Below are positions 20,658 to 32,500 of a stretch of DNA of 64,000 nucleotides, in pieces; the first letter of the stretch is position 1, and every line of letters begins with the position of its first letter. A model generated the notes under the pieces. That model saw nothing but the letters and a program-made list of their open reading frames with translations, made no database searches and was not told where the DNA came from. The stretch is taken from the NCBI GenBank assembly GCA_025617375.2, contig JAMYGW020000003.1:1984001-2048000 (forward strand), given 5' to 3'. The position numbers were made by a program, and so were the translations under genes. The DNA comes from Acarospora socialis (lineage: Eukaryota > Ascomycota > Lecanoromycetes > Acarosporales > Acarosporaceae).

Positions 20658-21259
20658 TCACGCCATCATAACCCTCCGTGGCCGCGATACGGACCCTACC
20701 ACCTGTACCCCGTCCTCATTATCCTCCCCCGCCGTATCCGTCTCCGCCCCCCTCCGATCCCCACCCCCCCAACCCCGCTCCCCCGCAGTAAGCAACTTCC
20801 TCTTCCCACCCACACCCGCCCCACCACGCCCTCCTCCACCGAACCCACCAATCCGCCTGACCTTCCTGGCCCTGCCCCTCTCCTCCTCCGCATCAACCCT
20901 CCCCTCACCCCCACCACTGCCCTCCTCCCTCCCTCTCTCCCGCTCCCTCCACCGCTCCACAACCTCCTCGTCGGCGCGATTCTCCATCCGATGGAAACTG
21001 GCGTGATGGCCGCACCCGTCGCAGTCGAAGGACGAGGTCGCTTTCAACGGGTGGATCATGAAGCGCAGACAGGCGCACGTCGGCGAGAGCATGGTGGGTT
21101 TGTGGGCGCAGGCGCCGCGCGGTGGGGTGTAGGACATCTGGTTATGGAAGAGGCGGCGGTTAGTTAGGTTGGATGGGACGGGGAAGGGAAAGTGAAGGTG
21201 GGGGGTACCTGTTTCCAGATGTCGGGTTGGGAAGAGGAGGTGGGGTTTGGGAGGGGCAT
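20658..21259 (-). CDS. Small Cys/His-containing protein, uncharacterised
   Basis: Two exons (21259-21209 and 21137-20658) join over a 71-base intron whose donor GTACCC and acceptor AACCAG leave the frame intact, giving 176 residues. The first exon reads MPLPNPTSSSQPDIWKQ. The core is compact and Cys/His-rich: GACAHKPTML, SPTCACLRFMIHPLK, then FDCDGCGHHASFHRMEN, a candidate zinc-binding unit of CxC and CxxC..HH type. An Arg/Glu helix (EEVVERWRERERGREE) and a Gly/Arg-rich low-complexity tail with basic nuclear-localisation-like RARKVRRIGG and GGKRKLL follow. I recognise no named family. A nuclear role is suggested by the basic tail only. The stop is the TGA at 20658-20660. Confidence 0.65.
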
Positions 21260-22015
21260 TGTTGCGGGAGCGGTCGCGGTAGGCTGTAGGATGGGTGTTC
21301 GTATTCGGAGTATTGGGGGAATGGAGTTTGATTTGTAGGGTCTGGTTGACTCTCGGTTTCAAGAAAACGGATATTGTTGGGTTGGGTGAGAGAGTGCTTG
21401 GGCGAGAGGGTTGGGCATCGTGTTATGGTTCAGCTGCTAGGTGGTGCAATGCTGTGTTGAGGGACGAGGAAGGACTATTCACAGTGTGCCGGTGGTAAAT
21501 TACAATTTGGATCTCATTCTGGTTGATGATCTATTGACCAGACATCCAAAAATGCAAAACATACAACAGCAGGTATTCGCTGGTCGTCACCGACCCAACT
21601 ACTAATCCGCCGATCTAAGGCTTATGTATGGCAGAGCGGACGGGATGCCCAGTATTCCTTAGTCTGTGGTCGTATGTGGTAAACTTAACGATAATATGAT
21701 TACATGTACGCCGTCTTGCAATCGAATGGGAATAGTAGCATGAGGTAATGGAACGAGTAATATGGACATGCAACGGCTTCTCGTATGGTGTGCAGTAAAT
21801 GCCTAGGTTAGATGCTATCATCGGATGATTCCACTCAACTACCGCCAAATCCCTTGGGGAGTTTCGAGCTGTTGATACTGACAGCGCCGTCCGGCACTTG
21901 CCGAAGACCCTTTCCGAGACGCCAGAATTCGCGAATTTCGACAACAATATCCCTAAGACCACTGGAGAATCACCACATGCGGTTCTAACGCCCATACTGT
22001 GTGCTAACCTCGAAC
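21260..22015. other. Divergent promoter region
   Basis: About 750 bases separate two genes transcribed away from each other (the Cys/His protein and ERV25), so both promoters should lie here. I found no coding frame with support. Confidence 0.5.
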
Positions 22016-22904
22016 ATGGCAGCGTCGCATTTTCTAGTACCGGCTATGCTACGACTTCTAGTTATTTTTGCGCTCCTCCCCTTCTCTTGGGCGTTAAAAT
22101 TCGACCTCCAAGCATTCCCCGGGCATAGCTCGAAACACGAGAGGTGCATCCGGAATTTCGTAGCCAAGGATACTCTGGTGGTCGTGACAGCGACTGTTAG
22201 TGGGCAGAAAGGAGACGGGCAGGTTGTCAACATGCATGTGAGTGGTCTTATGAGAAAGACAGCAGGAGGATCACGGTCCATGCGGGCTTTGCGTTGCATG
22301 TTTACAGGGGGTTCCATTGCTAATGCGCCCGATAGATCAAGGATGCGGTCGGAAATGAACACGGCCGGCCAAAAGACGTTGCTGGAGAGAAGAGGATGGC
22401 GTTCACATCCGCCGCCGATACTGCGTTCGACGTGTGCTTCGAGAATATCCTCACCGCTAGCCGTACGCTATACCTCGGATTAGACCCGTCCTCTGTACCT
22501 ATCTAATGTCCGTGATTGTTTGCAGATACTGTCATGAATCCCAGCCGCCACGTTGAGCTCGATATCGACATTGGTGCGGACGCCCGCGACTGGTCCGCCA
22601 TCCAAGCCGCCGAGAAATTGAAACCTGTGGAGACAGAGCTCCGACGTATTGAGGAATTGGTTCAAGAGATTGTCAACGAGATGGACTATTTGAGGACGAG
22701 GGAGCAGAAGCTCCGTGATACGAATGAGAGTACGAATGAAAGGGTTAAATGGTTTGCTTTTGGAACGATGGGCATGTTGGTTGGCTTGGGTGCTTGGCAG
22801 ATCGTCTACCTCAGGGCGTATTTCAGGTATTTTGACCTGGAGTTATAATTCCCGTAAAGCCCTAATACTGACGTTTATCACACAGATCCAAGCATCTTAT
22901 ATAA
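22016..22904 (+). CDS. ERV25: p24 family ER-Golgi cargo receptor, Erv25 (p24 delta) type
   Basis: Four exons (22016-22237, 22336-22462, 22526-22826, 22886-22904) sum to 223 codons, giving 222 residues, the usual p24 size. There is a signal peptide ([16 protein letters not shown]), then a GOLD domain with the two conserved cysteines ([10 protein letters not shown] and FDVCFENIL) and the Erv25-like stretch [16 protein letters not shown] coiled coil ([36 protein letters not shown]), one membrane span ([17 protein letters not shown]) and a cytosolic tail YFRSKHLI complete it. The tail is finished only by the 19-base last exon; the Phe-aromatic and basic residues suit COPII/COPI binding. Erv25 cycles between ER and Golgi as a heteromer with other p24 proteins. 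Confidence 0.95.
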
Positions 22905-23472
22905 AACTGTAATACAATTCAGTTTGGGCACTCTAATACGCGTGGTTAGGCTTACACACGTTGTCCAGTGGTGCTGCTTTCCCTAACGCACGTCTTCTCG
23001 CATCCTATGACTTCTAGACCACACTCCCCTGTTACATACAGTACGAGTAAATGTATTCGAAGCGAATAGCCCAGCTCTTCGAAGCATGATTACAATTTGA
23101 AATAGGCTAACAGGATTTTCCCTCCTTGTGCATAATCCGGGTCTCATATTGAGGGCAACTTTTGATACTTACAGCCACGTCCAGTTTGACGGGACGTAGT
23201 TTACAGCCCCCACGAACGAACTTTCAGTCTCTGTTTCAGGTTCCGCAGAGCTGTTACGCCACCACGTATACACTTGAAGTAATAAACTGTTATTTTCCCA
23301 ATGGCAAGGCTGAACAGTGACAAAGTTGGATAGGCTTCAAACCACCCGCAAACTAGAAATCTGTTGCAGCTCCAAGGATACGTGCCCACCCAAGCTGCAT
23401 TTGTCGAATTCCCATTGACCGAGTCTGACTGGCGGACGAATAATAGCATCTCATGATACTACGACATTCGAT
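22905..23472. other. Intergenic region
   Basis: About 570 bases hold the ERV25 3' flank and the promoter of the BTB gene. Nothing else is supported. Confidence 0.5.
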
Positions 23473-24346
23473 ATGTCTGAAATCGGGGTGAAGTCTTCGG
23501 CATCGCCACTCCCAACCCTAGAGAAAACAGCGGCCAACTCAATCGATATAGAGAAACCATTCCATGAGTACTATCACCACAAATCGGAGTCAAGAGCACG
23601 GGCTTACATGAACGCATGCTAGGTTTCTTACCGAAGATATGGTCAATGTCTTTGTGGGACCGCAGCGCATGAAGTTCCACCTCCACAAAGCGATCCTTTG
23701 TCATCATTCCATCTATTTTCGAAAAGCCCTAGAAGGAGGATTCAAAGAGCAGACCGATAAAGTCGTCAACCTACCCGAAGACGACACCGAAGCGTTCGTA
23801 CTTTTTGTCCGCTGGATCTACAATGCCCCCCCACACAAGGCTTCTACGCCGGCAACGGTTGCGGCGCTCTTCGGTCTGTACATTCTGGCCGAGAAATTCT
23901 GCATTGAAACGTTGAAGAACCTGTCGATGGATGTGGTTCGGGCCTCCTATTCCGAGGGTTGCAAGTCCATGGGCCTTGAGCATATTGACCTCATCTACGG
24001 CAACACGCCTGAGAGCAGTCCCATGCGACGCTTCATAGCCCACTACTGCGCTTATACTCTCCTGGTGCGAAAGGCTAAAAAGTCCGAGAGGGTCTTGAAT
24101 CTGATGAGGAAAGGCGGAGACTTCGCTGCGGATTTTGCTTCGGCTACGGTGAACTACTCGTACGGTGTTGCACAGCCCATTGATCCTAGCAAGGAGAGGA
24201 AATGTGCCTATCATGAGCACAATGCTACGAAAGCTTGCCCTTGGAGTTTGGTGGATTCAGAGATGCCTCGAGGCGATGGCAGAACGACACCTTACCTGGA
24301 CAACGGCCCTATGCGGACGAAGCCCCTTTTTCAATTCCCTAACTAA
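23473..24346 (+). CDS. BTB/POZ domain protein
   Basis: Two exons (23473-23567 and 23623-24346; 55-base intron ending GCTAG) encode 272 residues. After a short leader, the BTB fold is clear at about residues 35-135: DMVNVFVGPQRMKFHLHKA, ILCHHSIYFRKALEGGFKE, then VNLPEDDTEAFVLFVRWIY and LYILAEKFCIETLKN. This group of fungal proteins carries BTB alone with no Kelch or MATH partner. Such proteins may act as adaptors for Cullin-3 ubiquitin ligases or other BTB dimers, but the target is unknown. The C-terminal ~60 residues are less ordered and contain CAYHEHNATKACPWS. The start ATG is the only one giving an in-frame splice. Confidence 0.85.
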
Positions 24347-24584
24347 ATATGTATCATAAAATCATCGTGTGCTGCGTATCAACCTTCGATGTGTCTCTAG
24401 GTCATACTTGTGTGAACGGTGGTTTCTCGTCAGGAATGTATAGTTAGCTGCCATCAACCGGGCTAGTGCGGGCGCTAATGATATCACTCGAATGCTCTAA
24501 GGTATCTTCCTACCGATACCTCCCCTCACCAGACATCAAGCCTCAATATAGGATCTAAACCCTTCAATATATCAACTATTGACA
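24347..24584. promoter_or_regulatory. Promoter/5' flank of the SDH assembly factor gene
   Basis: A short tandem gap holds the 3' end of the BTB gene and the leader of the next gene. The ATG at 24585 (ACAATG context) follows an A/T-rich leader. No specific element is identifiable. Confidence 0.35.
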
Positions 24585-25746
24585 ATGTCTTCCGTCCGAC
24601 TCGTCCTCCGCTCAGTGCGGCCAGCCCTCACATTCACCCGCCCACTAAGCACCACCACACCCCGCTACTACGCCAGCGAGCGCGAGCACGACACCACGCC
24701 CGCCCACCGCGAGATCCAAAAGAACAAGCCATTGGGCCCACACATGACGAACACGAACTCGACCATCGCCAACGAGATGCCCAGCGTGGGCGCCGACAAA
24801 CCCCCACCCGACATGCTCTCGTCCCTCGACCCGGACTTTGTCCCCAAAGACTCCGTGCCCGAGAACACGGAGAAGATGACGGGCGGCACGCAAGAAACCA
24901 ACCCAGATAACGCGACGGGCGCCAAGAACGCCGAGCTCGACGTCGGCGAGATCGAAGGGGCGGAGATCAAAATCGAGCCGTTGCGGCGGACGGGCGAGGA
25001 CGGGAACACGATGCGGGCGAGGTTGTTGTGTCCGTCATATCAATCATCACTTTCGCATCCATTCCTTCCCACTCGACTATTACTTCCGACGTCTCCATTC
25101 GCAACCATCAATTACTGACCTTGTTGAAACACACACAGATCAGAGCCGCAAACGGGGCACGCTCGAAAGTGACCTCCTCCTCTCGACCTTCGCCTCGGCC
25201 CACCTGGCGCACATGACGCCCGCCCAACTCCAGCAATACGACCTCTTCCTCGACGAAAATGACTGGGACATCTACTACTGGGCCACGCAAGAGCCGGCCC
25301 CGACCTCGCACGAGACGGCCGAGGGCGGCGCTCCCGCCTTCGCCACTCCCTCCGCCCAGGGTCAAGGCCCGTCAACCGCCTCCACGCAAAACTCAACGCA
25401 AAGCTCCAAGCCCGCCGCCGCAAGCAGCACCAGGAACAAAGCGAAGGTGGAGGCGGACACGGACGCGTGGAGAAAGGGCGCGCCGAGGAGTGGCGAGTGG
25501 GCGCAGACGGTCGGCACCTTTAAGCCGGCGTACAGGCCGGTGCCGAAACGGTGGCGCAATAGTGAGATTTTGGCCATGTTGAGGAGGCATGTGATTGAGA
25601 GGAGTGCCGGGGGTGTGATGGGTGAGGGGGATGCGACGAGGGCGAAGGGGGAGGTGGAGGGTGCGGAGGGGTTGGCGAGGGGGACGGGCGGGAGGGGCGG
25701 TGGTGGGTTGGGGAGGATGCCGGAGGTGCAGAATTTCGATGTCTGA
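24585..25746 (+). CDS. SDH5: Succinate dehydrogenase assembly factor 2, mitochondrial
   Basis: Sdh5/SDHAF2 is the matrix protein that promotes covalent FAD attachment to the flavoprotein Sdh1 of complex II. Two exons (24585-25029 and 25139-25746, sum 351 codons) encode 350 residues. The N-terminus is an Arg/Ser-rich mitochondrial presequence ([17 protein letters not shown]). The conserved domain is split by the intron: MRARLL / [20 protein letters not shown], then [20 protein letters not shown] and YYWATQ. This fungal form has a long Ala/Ser/Thr-rich insertion and a Gly-rich C-terminal tail after [20 protein letters not shown], making it much longer than the ~160-residue yeast protein. The donor GTCCGT is non-consensus but is the only one that keeps frame. 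Confidence 0.93.
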
Positions 25747-26468
25747 TAGGTTCGATGTCGCTGTGTGGTAGGTCTAGCTGAGATGATCGGTGTCGTTCAT
25801 TTCGCGTGTGTATAGCCCGTCAAGTGCGGGTCGAGCGAGCTGGGATGCGCTACGATATATTGATAGGCAAACACAGTCCTATCAACGAACGGATCCCACG
25901 AAATAGCTTATCTATAAAATATAGTAGGGAAATATACTGGATGCCGCTGCACGCTTCGATACAGACTCCAGCACGACATATATCAGGTCCGCTCACTCCA
26001 TTACAATCCAGCTAAGCTCTCATTTCCTCCATCACCCTGTCTCCGTAAACAACGTTCGCTCGGTTTGCCCTTCGTGGAGGCGTTGTAATTGGTGTCTACA
26101 TATCACGTTCGTTAAAATCTCGCACGGATGGAATGACCAAGGGGAGGTAGTCATAGAAGGGGCCGTATAGAACACAAGAGTCGGAGACAAGGAACGGGAG
26201 GAGAGAGTCGATTTGGCCAACTGATTGGCTCTCGTTGCCATAAGTCGTTTTCCGACGATGTACCAGATGGAATGGCGGGTGCCGATAATACTCTTGATGA
26301 GGAGGTTGAATGAACGAGATGAAGTAAGATAGATGGGAAGCATATATTACCCCTGCTCAGAACATCGCTTTATTCCTGAACTATGCTATACTCTGTGCGA
26401 AGCCCACCCCAACACCACGCTTGACAGAAAAACCACCTCCTCATCCATCCCAGCCCAAACGACAACCC
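25747..26468. other. Convergent intergenic region
   Basis: About 720 bases lie between converging 3' ends of the SDH5 and wetA genes. I see no supported gene. Confidence 0.5.
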
Positions 26469-28208
26469 TCATATCAACAGCCCCTCCGCCTTCAGCGCCC
26501 CGACATCCCCACCCGCCTCCTTGACCGCGCGCACAGCCGCCTGACTCAACTTTCTCCTCCGCTCATTCGCCTCCTTCTCGCGCCGCGCTTTCGTCTTTGA
26601 GCTCCCGCTCGGCGCGACGCCCGTCAGGATCTTCTTGCTGTCGTGGGGGGTGAAGTTGACGAAGCCGACGGTGGATGCCATGGTGGGCGTTTTGGGCGGG
26701 TGGGGGTTGGTTGAGGATTTTCGGCGGTGGTGTGAGGAAGGTGGTTTGGATGAGGGGCGGCGGGACTTGTGGTTGTGGTTGTGATTGCTGTGGGTGTTGG
26801 ATGGTGGGTAAGGGGTTGAGGTGGGGGATGCGGACGGGGAGCGGGAGGGGGGAGCGTGTGGTTGGTGATGAGATTGTCTCGTTGCGCTATCAGTGGAGGG
26901 GGATGTTGTTCGCGGTGAGAAGGTCTGTTCGGTCGCAGAGGGGTGGTGGAAGATGTCGGACGAGGCTGTGGTGAAGTAGTTGCCTGATGGATCTTCGGTC
27001 ACGAATGGAGTTTGATTGGGCAAGCCTGACAACTCGCATGAGATTAGGAGGCCTTGCGAGGCGAATGGGTCGGACAGGAGTTGTGGGGGCCCTCGCGATG
27101 CATGCCTTGTTGTCGTGGGGGCCGATTGGTAGCATGGGTGAGAAGGCTGCGGGACGCTAGTCGGCCACCATTCATGTGGAGGCTGAAAACTCGAGGGAGT
27201 TTCAAAATCAAAGTCGGTGGGAACCTCGGCGGCAGATATCCACGAAGCTCGACTTTGGGATTGAGGTCGTGGCGAATGCACGTCCACGAGCGGGTACATG
27301 GCCATAGAATACCCGACACCGTCCGTTGTTGTTCGCCTTTGCAGAGCAGCCCTCTGAGCACTGTGCATTTGTGCTGTCGGTGGTGAGACTGGACTTGTGA
27401 TGGAACCCGCCGGAACGCTGAATCTCTGCCCTTGCCTTTCAGTATGGTTGGGCTTTGCAGCTTCCGGTACAACGAATCTCGACATCTTCTCATCCTGAGA
27501 AACCCTTGTTGACGGAGGCGGAGACATGGGTAAATTGTCTGCGGGCACGTCTAGGTTAAAGTTCTCGAATCGTTGGGTCCATTCACGATAAGAAGGCAGG
27601 TCAGCCGTGTGGTAATGCGATGGTCGCATCATTCTGGGTGAGCTGCTGCTGTTACGATTCGAGATTTTCCTAGAATCGAGTTCTCGTCGACGTATTGTCT
27701 TTGGCGTATTGACTGCACTCTTGGATTTCCTTCGTGAAGCGGTGGAAGGAGGAGTAGAAGGAGGAGACGAAGGCCTGGGCCGGCTCGTAATCGAAGGACG
27801 GAGAATGCCTTCAAGGCTGAGATTTTCCACATCAGAATATGCAGCCTCATTACTAGTGTGCTGCTGAACGAAGGTTTGATAGCCTCGTGAGGACGAGGCT
27901 AGGTTTTGTTGATTGGACCATCCCGTCGTTCCGCAAGGCTGATGTGATTGGGCGTGCCTTGCATTCAAAGCGGCTGTAGGCGAAGGACCTGCAGGTTCGC
28001 TTCCACTGGACGAGTTGCCAGCCTCAAAGGAAATTTCGAGTTCGCCTGATGCGCTAGAGTCATTGAGGCTCCGACTTGACTCGAATGGGTCAAGGTTGAT
28101 ATATTGATCAAAGAGGTCGTCGAATGGATCCTCTAGGGGACGAGTAAAGAAATCGAAGGCTTTGTCCTCTGGTCGGACCGAGAGGTCCAGAGGTCTGACC
28201 ATAGGCAT
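26469..28208 (-). CDS. wetA: Conidial development regulator WetA-like protein
   Basis: In Aspergillus, WetA acts after BrlA and AbaA to control conidial wall maturation, stress tolerance and dormancy. Choosing the ATG at 28206-28208 gives 579 residues; a second ATG lies two codons downstream. The N-terminus has the WetA-like acidic element DDLFDQYINLDPFESS. The centre is Ser/Pro/Thr-rich and includes the basic run PKTIRRRELDSRK. The C-terminal ~60 residues carry the diagnostic conserved block GFVNFTPHDSKKILTGVAPS, GSSKTKARREKEANERRRKL, SQAAVRAVKEAGGDV, thought to bind DNA. The real start might lie in an upstream exon, since a GCCGCACGCGGCC hairpin-like sequence and a possible acceptor precede the ATG. 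Confidence 0.88.
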   Translation of the reverse strand: MPMVRPLDLSVRPEDKAFDFFTRPLEDPFDDLFDQYINLDPFESSRSLNDSSASGELEISFEAGNSSSGSEPAGPSPTAALNARHAQSHQPCGTTGWSNQQNLASSSRGYQTFVQQHTSNEAAYSDVENLSLEGILRPSITSRPRPSSPPSTPPSTASRRKSKSAVNTPKTIRRRELDSRKISNRNSSSSPRMMRPSHYHTADLPSYREWTQRFENFNLDVPADNLPMSPPPSTRVSQDEKMSRFVVPEAAKPNHTERQGQRFSVPAGSITSPVSPPTAQMHSAQRAALQRRTTTDGVGYSMAMYPLVDVHSPRPQSQSRASWISAAEVPTDFDFETPSSFQPPHEWWPTSVPQPSHPCYQSAPTTTRHASRGPPQLLSDPFASQGLLISCELSGLPNQTPFVTEDPSGNYFTTASSDIFHHPSATEQTFSPRTTSPSTDSATRQSHHQPHAPPSRSPSASPTSTPYPPSNTHSNHNHNHKSRRPSSKPPSSHHRRKSSTNPHPPKTPTMASTVGFVNFTPHDSKKILTGVAPSGSSKTKARREKEANERRRKLSQAAVRAVKEAGGDVGALKAEGLLI

Positions 28209-29598
28209 TAGAGTCGGCCGCGTGCGGCCTGTAAGTATAGTTCCTGTCTTTGTTGGACGTATAGCCAAGATTCGAGGTAGGTAATCCAATCAGACGAGTT
28301 TGATAATTTGCAGCAACATCAATTATTCGGCGACAGAGGGGGGTGTAATTCGATAGGTAGAGAGCAATGGGTGGATGGTAATCTTCATGCACGATGATGA
28401 TAATAAATAAACAATAGACAGATCAAGGGAGTTATTTATGGTGCAGGAAGATGCCGTGAAGCAGACAGACCAGCCCTCGACATTCGAGAAACATTCCATG
28501 CATCGATTGAGCCAAGATTAGCTCTGAATGGAATGCAGGGTAACAGTATGGAGAGCCCTACGGGCTAACCCTCACAATAAGGTGCCCTAGGGCACAGCTT
28601 GAATACCCTGGCGAAAGAAACCCTGGGGGCTACCATTCTTCGACCTGCCACACGATTTTCTTTAGGCAAATGGCATCCGGTTGCAGCCACGGTGATCCAT
28701 CGCTGCCATGACCTGCCACTTACGGAATGAAAGAAAACTCGATGCGGACTAGCCTGCATTCCAGGTAATCACTTGGAAGTTCGTACTGCCTGCCCACGCA
28801 AAAATCACAATGAATTGACATGAAAGGAACATGACGCCACGGCGGAGACATGATACCAGTCCCGTACTGTATAGTCTCAGGTGAAGGTGAAAGAGAGATA
28901 ATGGAGACATGCAAAGGTCCACGCGGTAGAAAAGAGAAGGTAATCACTGCAGATAGCAGTACGTCAATGACACACAAGTCCCACAGATTGGACATATATC
29001 GCTAGACAATTGTCTGTCCTATAGCGCTGAAACGATACCAACGACTGAATGAAATAGATTCTTCCAAGATGCCCGCAGAAGTGAAGCAATGTATAGATGG
29101 CGCAGGTCGACATTGCTTGGAGACCATACTTGTACCCTGCGACAACGACGGAGTCCTGATTCATTCGAGATTGAGAAGGCGGAGAATACGTAGCGAAGTG
29201 GTTGATAAGAGAGACCATCGTTGACCAGTACGATGAGGATATTACTACTCGTGCTGTTCACAACGTTGCGTAGACTGTCAAATGCCCGCTGTCTGGCAGT
29301 GGCACAAGCCTCAATCTGCTTAGTCAGCGCGCGAATCTACTCCAAGCACGTGACCATCACGTCGGCATCCACAGTCCTACAGCATATACTGGAGCAGGTC
29401 AATCAATTAGTAGGGAGTCCTCCACCGCTAGCATTATGCACTGAAATAGAGTGATGAATTGAGAAGTTGTTTCTTTATTAGTACAGCACCCAGTCCCCAT
29501 AGCAAAAGAGGAGAAGCAAGCCACAGGGCATAAAACACCCAGAATACAGTCGCTAAACGCCATGGTTGGTATCATGCATCGCTGTAAGAAACGCAGAT
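28209..29598. other. Long upstream region of wetA
   Basis: About 1.4 kb separate the wetA start from the 3' end of the next minus-strand gene. Developmental regulators often have long control regions and leaders, and I see no competing gene. Open frames at 28720-28995 and 28964-29261 lack family features. Confidence 0.45.
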
Positions 29599-32500
29599 CT
29601 ATGTCGACAAACGGCGTACGCTACTCGTGATGACATTGACTTGGTGCACACCATTGACTTGCGGCCCACCATCCCCGACCTTCGAATCCTCGACTTCAAA
29701 ATTGGGCCTCCCAGCCATCCCCTCGATGCCATTCATTTGCGGATGCCGGACTGCTTGATCCGCAACCGCGGTCCCTGTGTGACCATCCGCCAGCTCCACC
29801 TCCTTGTCCTTCTTCTCCTGCTCCTCCTTCTCCTTCCAAGCCATGCCCTGCCTCTGCGCTTTCGTCATCGTACTCTTCTTCGGTGCTGCAGCCGCCTGGA
29901 GCTCTTTCCTTTGCCGCCTGAAAACCTTGTCGAAACTGTGACCCCTCTTCTGCGCCTCCAAAGCTTTGTTGGTTTGCCGCACGTTCTCGAAGGCTCCATA
30001 TTCGTGCCAGTGCTTGTGCTCTTTGTAAATCTCGATGCGCCCCTTGAGACCCTTCGCTTTCTTCTGCCGCTCAGTCTTGCGAAGTTCTAGGACAATGAGC
30101 CAGCCGCGCTCCACGGCCTCGATGGCGCTCTTTCGCTCCGCTTCGTTTAGAGCACGCATATCTTGTTGGCCTTGGATGATACGTGCTCTCTGGATAAATT
30201 GCGTAGGCTGTCTTCCTTTCTGAAGCTCTTTGTGTATGCCCTTGAGGGTGTATCCGAACGGTCCAAATAGGGCTGCAAGATCTTTCAAGACGAATCCACC
30301 GACGCCTTTGCCGACGCCTTTCACGAACCCAACAGGACCTCCCCGCTTAGCGCCCCTGTAGGGTTGGAGAACGACTCCGGTCCAGCCGTCATAGATACCG
30401 TAGATAAACTCCTCACCCGCAGCCTTAAGTCCAGAGTGAAAGCCGTTGACACGTGTCGGCAGCCGAACGGTATCATCACCATATAAACGAGGAGCATTAT
30501 GGAACCCTTGAGCAATCGCCAATGAAAGATCCATGGGTGCTAATCATGATTGGTCAGTACGGACCAGCTTGTAAACGAAGAATGTGACGTACCTTTGGCT
30601 AAGGCCTCACCGGTTTTGGCGAGACCAGTACCTGCAGCCGCAGCAAGTTCTTCCGCGAGGTCATCCTCTGAGCTCCCGGAGCTAGTAGAGCCAGAATCTG
30701 ATTCCTCGCCATTGTGATGATGCCTCTGGGTAGGCTCCTTTACTTTGTTGTTTCCATTGACGAACCCGTGCTTCGCGTCCCCATTTGGCATATGCTTGTC
30801 GTGATGTCTCTGGCCGTTTTGGTCACTTGGCAAGTCAGCACTCTGTAGCATCTTCTCCTTTCTCTTTCGCTCCTGGGCTTCGTTCTTTCTGATGCGTTTC
30901 GCCCAACGCACTGGCGTGCCGCCAACGCCCTTAACAACACCACCAACTGCAGTCACCATAGCAGCCCCTGCACCAGTGATAGGTTCACCGGGTCCTTGAA
31001 AGTCATTCCACTCATAGTGTCGAATTAATCTGAGATCATGCCTTTTGATCCTCTTGTTCAAGACTAACAGATCTGCTGCAAGTGCCGAAAGACGAACGAT
31101 CGTCTTCTTCATGGTCCAAACAGCGACGCGGTCCTCAAGGATCGAGCACCGCATGGAATGCTCCCCCCTTAACGGTAGACTACGATGGAACGATTTGACG
31201 GCATTCTCGGCGCCATCGCCTTCCGCTGCGATACCCTTGGCAATTTTCTCGGCATTCTCCTTGGCTTCAGGCGACAGACACTGCTTGATGCCTTCAGCGA
31301 GCTTGTCGGCCGTAAGACGCTTGTACGGAATGGCTTCGTGAGCTCCAGCACCTGCTTTGGCTACCATTGCTCCCCAGAACGGCTGATCACCGAAAAAGGG
31401 GACAATCATGGTTGGCTTTCCACATTTGAGTCCTATGGCCGTCGTTCCAGCGCCACCATGGTGGACAACTGCACGAACGCGAGGGAAAAGCCAGTCGTGT
31501 GGAGTGTTTTCGAGCATGTAAATATTCTCAGGTGTGTTGTTTTCATCACCCAGACCGCCCCAGCCCTTACTGACAAGTGCGCGTACCCCGGCTTTCTTGA
31601 CCGCCTCAAATATGAGGGCAGTGAACCTATCGGGATCGTCCACTACGATGCTACCGAAGCCAATGTAGACCGGTGGCTCACCAGCTTCCATAAACTTTGC
31701 TAGCGATTCGGGTGGCTTGAACGACGATGCCAGTTCGAGAAAGACAAAGCCAGCAATATCGATTTCGGGACCCCAGTCCGCAGGCTTTGGAACCAACCCT
31801 GGACTCCAACAGTACGTTGTAGGAACTTTGAGCCGGAAAAGCTGGCCAGGTGCCCATAAGGTAGACACTGGTTCAAGCCCAAGTGTTTTAACCCTAAAAC
31901 GGTTGACCAGGTCACCGAGACCCTGCCACGTCCTGGAGGGATTTAGTATGTCACGTTCCATAACCACAAGGAGGAAGACTTACATCATCTCAACCAACGG
32001 ATAGGACATAAAATTAGTGTAGTTGGTGTCAACGTTTGTCGCCTTTATATTTGCCAGTGGGTGTGGAAATTGCTGAGTTGGTGTGTATGGGAAGGTAAAC
32101 ATTAGGTGCAAAGGTATGCCTAACCTCTCGGCACAATGAATATGTGCAAAAGAGGGAGGGTTGGCTATGATAGCATCCGCCACAAATGGATGCTTGTCAT
32201 ACATCATCCTCATGTTCTCCTTGTCCTTTTCGTCGTCTGTAGCGTTGATGCAAGCTCGCCAAAACCCTTTGAACATCTCGAACATCGCCTCACGCCTACG
32301 ACCAATCTCCCCAGCTCTGACGGTCGACATATGAGGCACCAGACCGGGATTCTTAACCATGAAAGCCATCAGCTCAGAGGGATCACCGCCAACGGAGAAA
32401 AATTCGAGCCCGGTATCACGTTCAACGAAATCTTTGAACGCTGGGTGAGTCGCTATCCTAACTCGGTGGCCGTGCTGCTCCTTCAGAATCTTGCCGATCT

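Noticed and set aside
28720-29454. Several short frames between wetA and the glycosyltransferase gene
   Set aside because: None has conserved features. The interval is better read as wetA upstream DNA.
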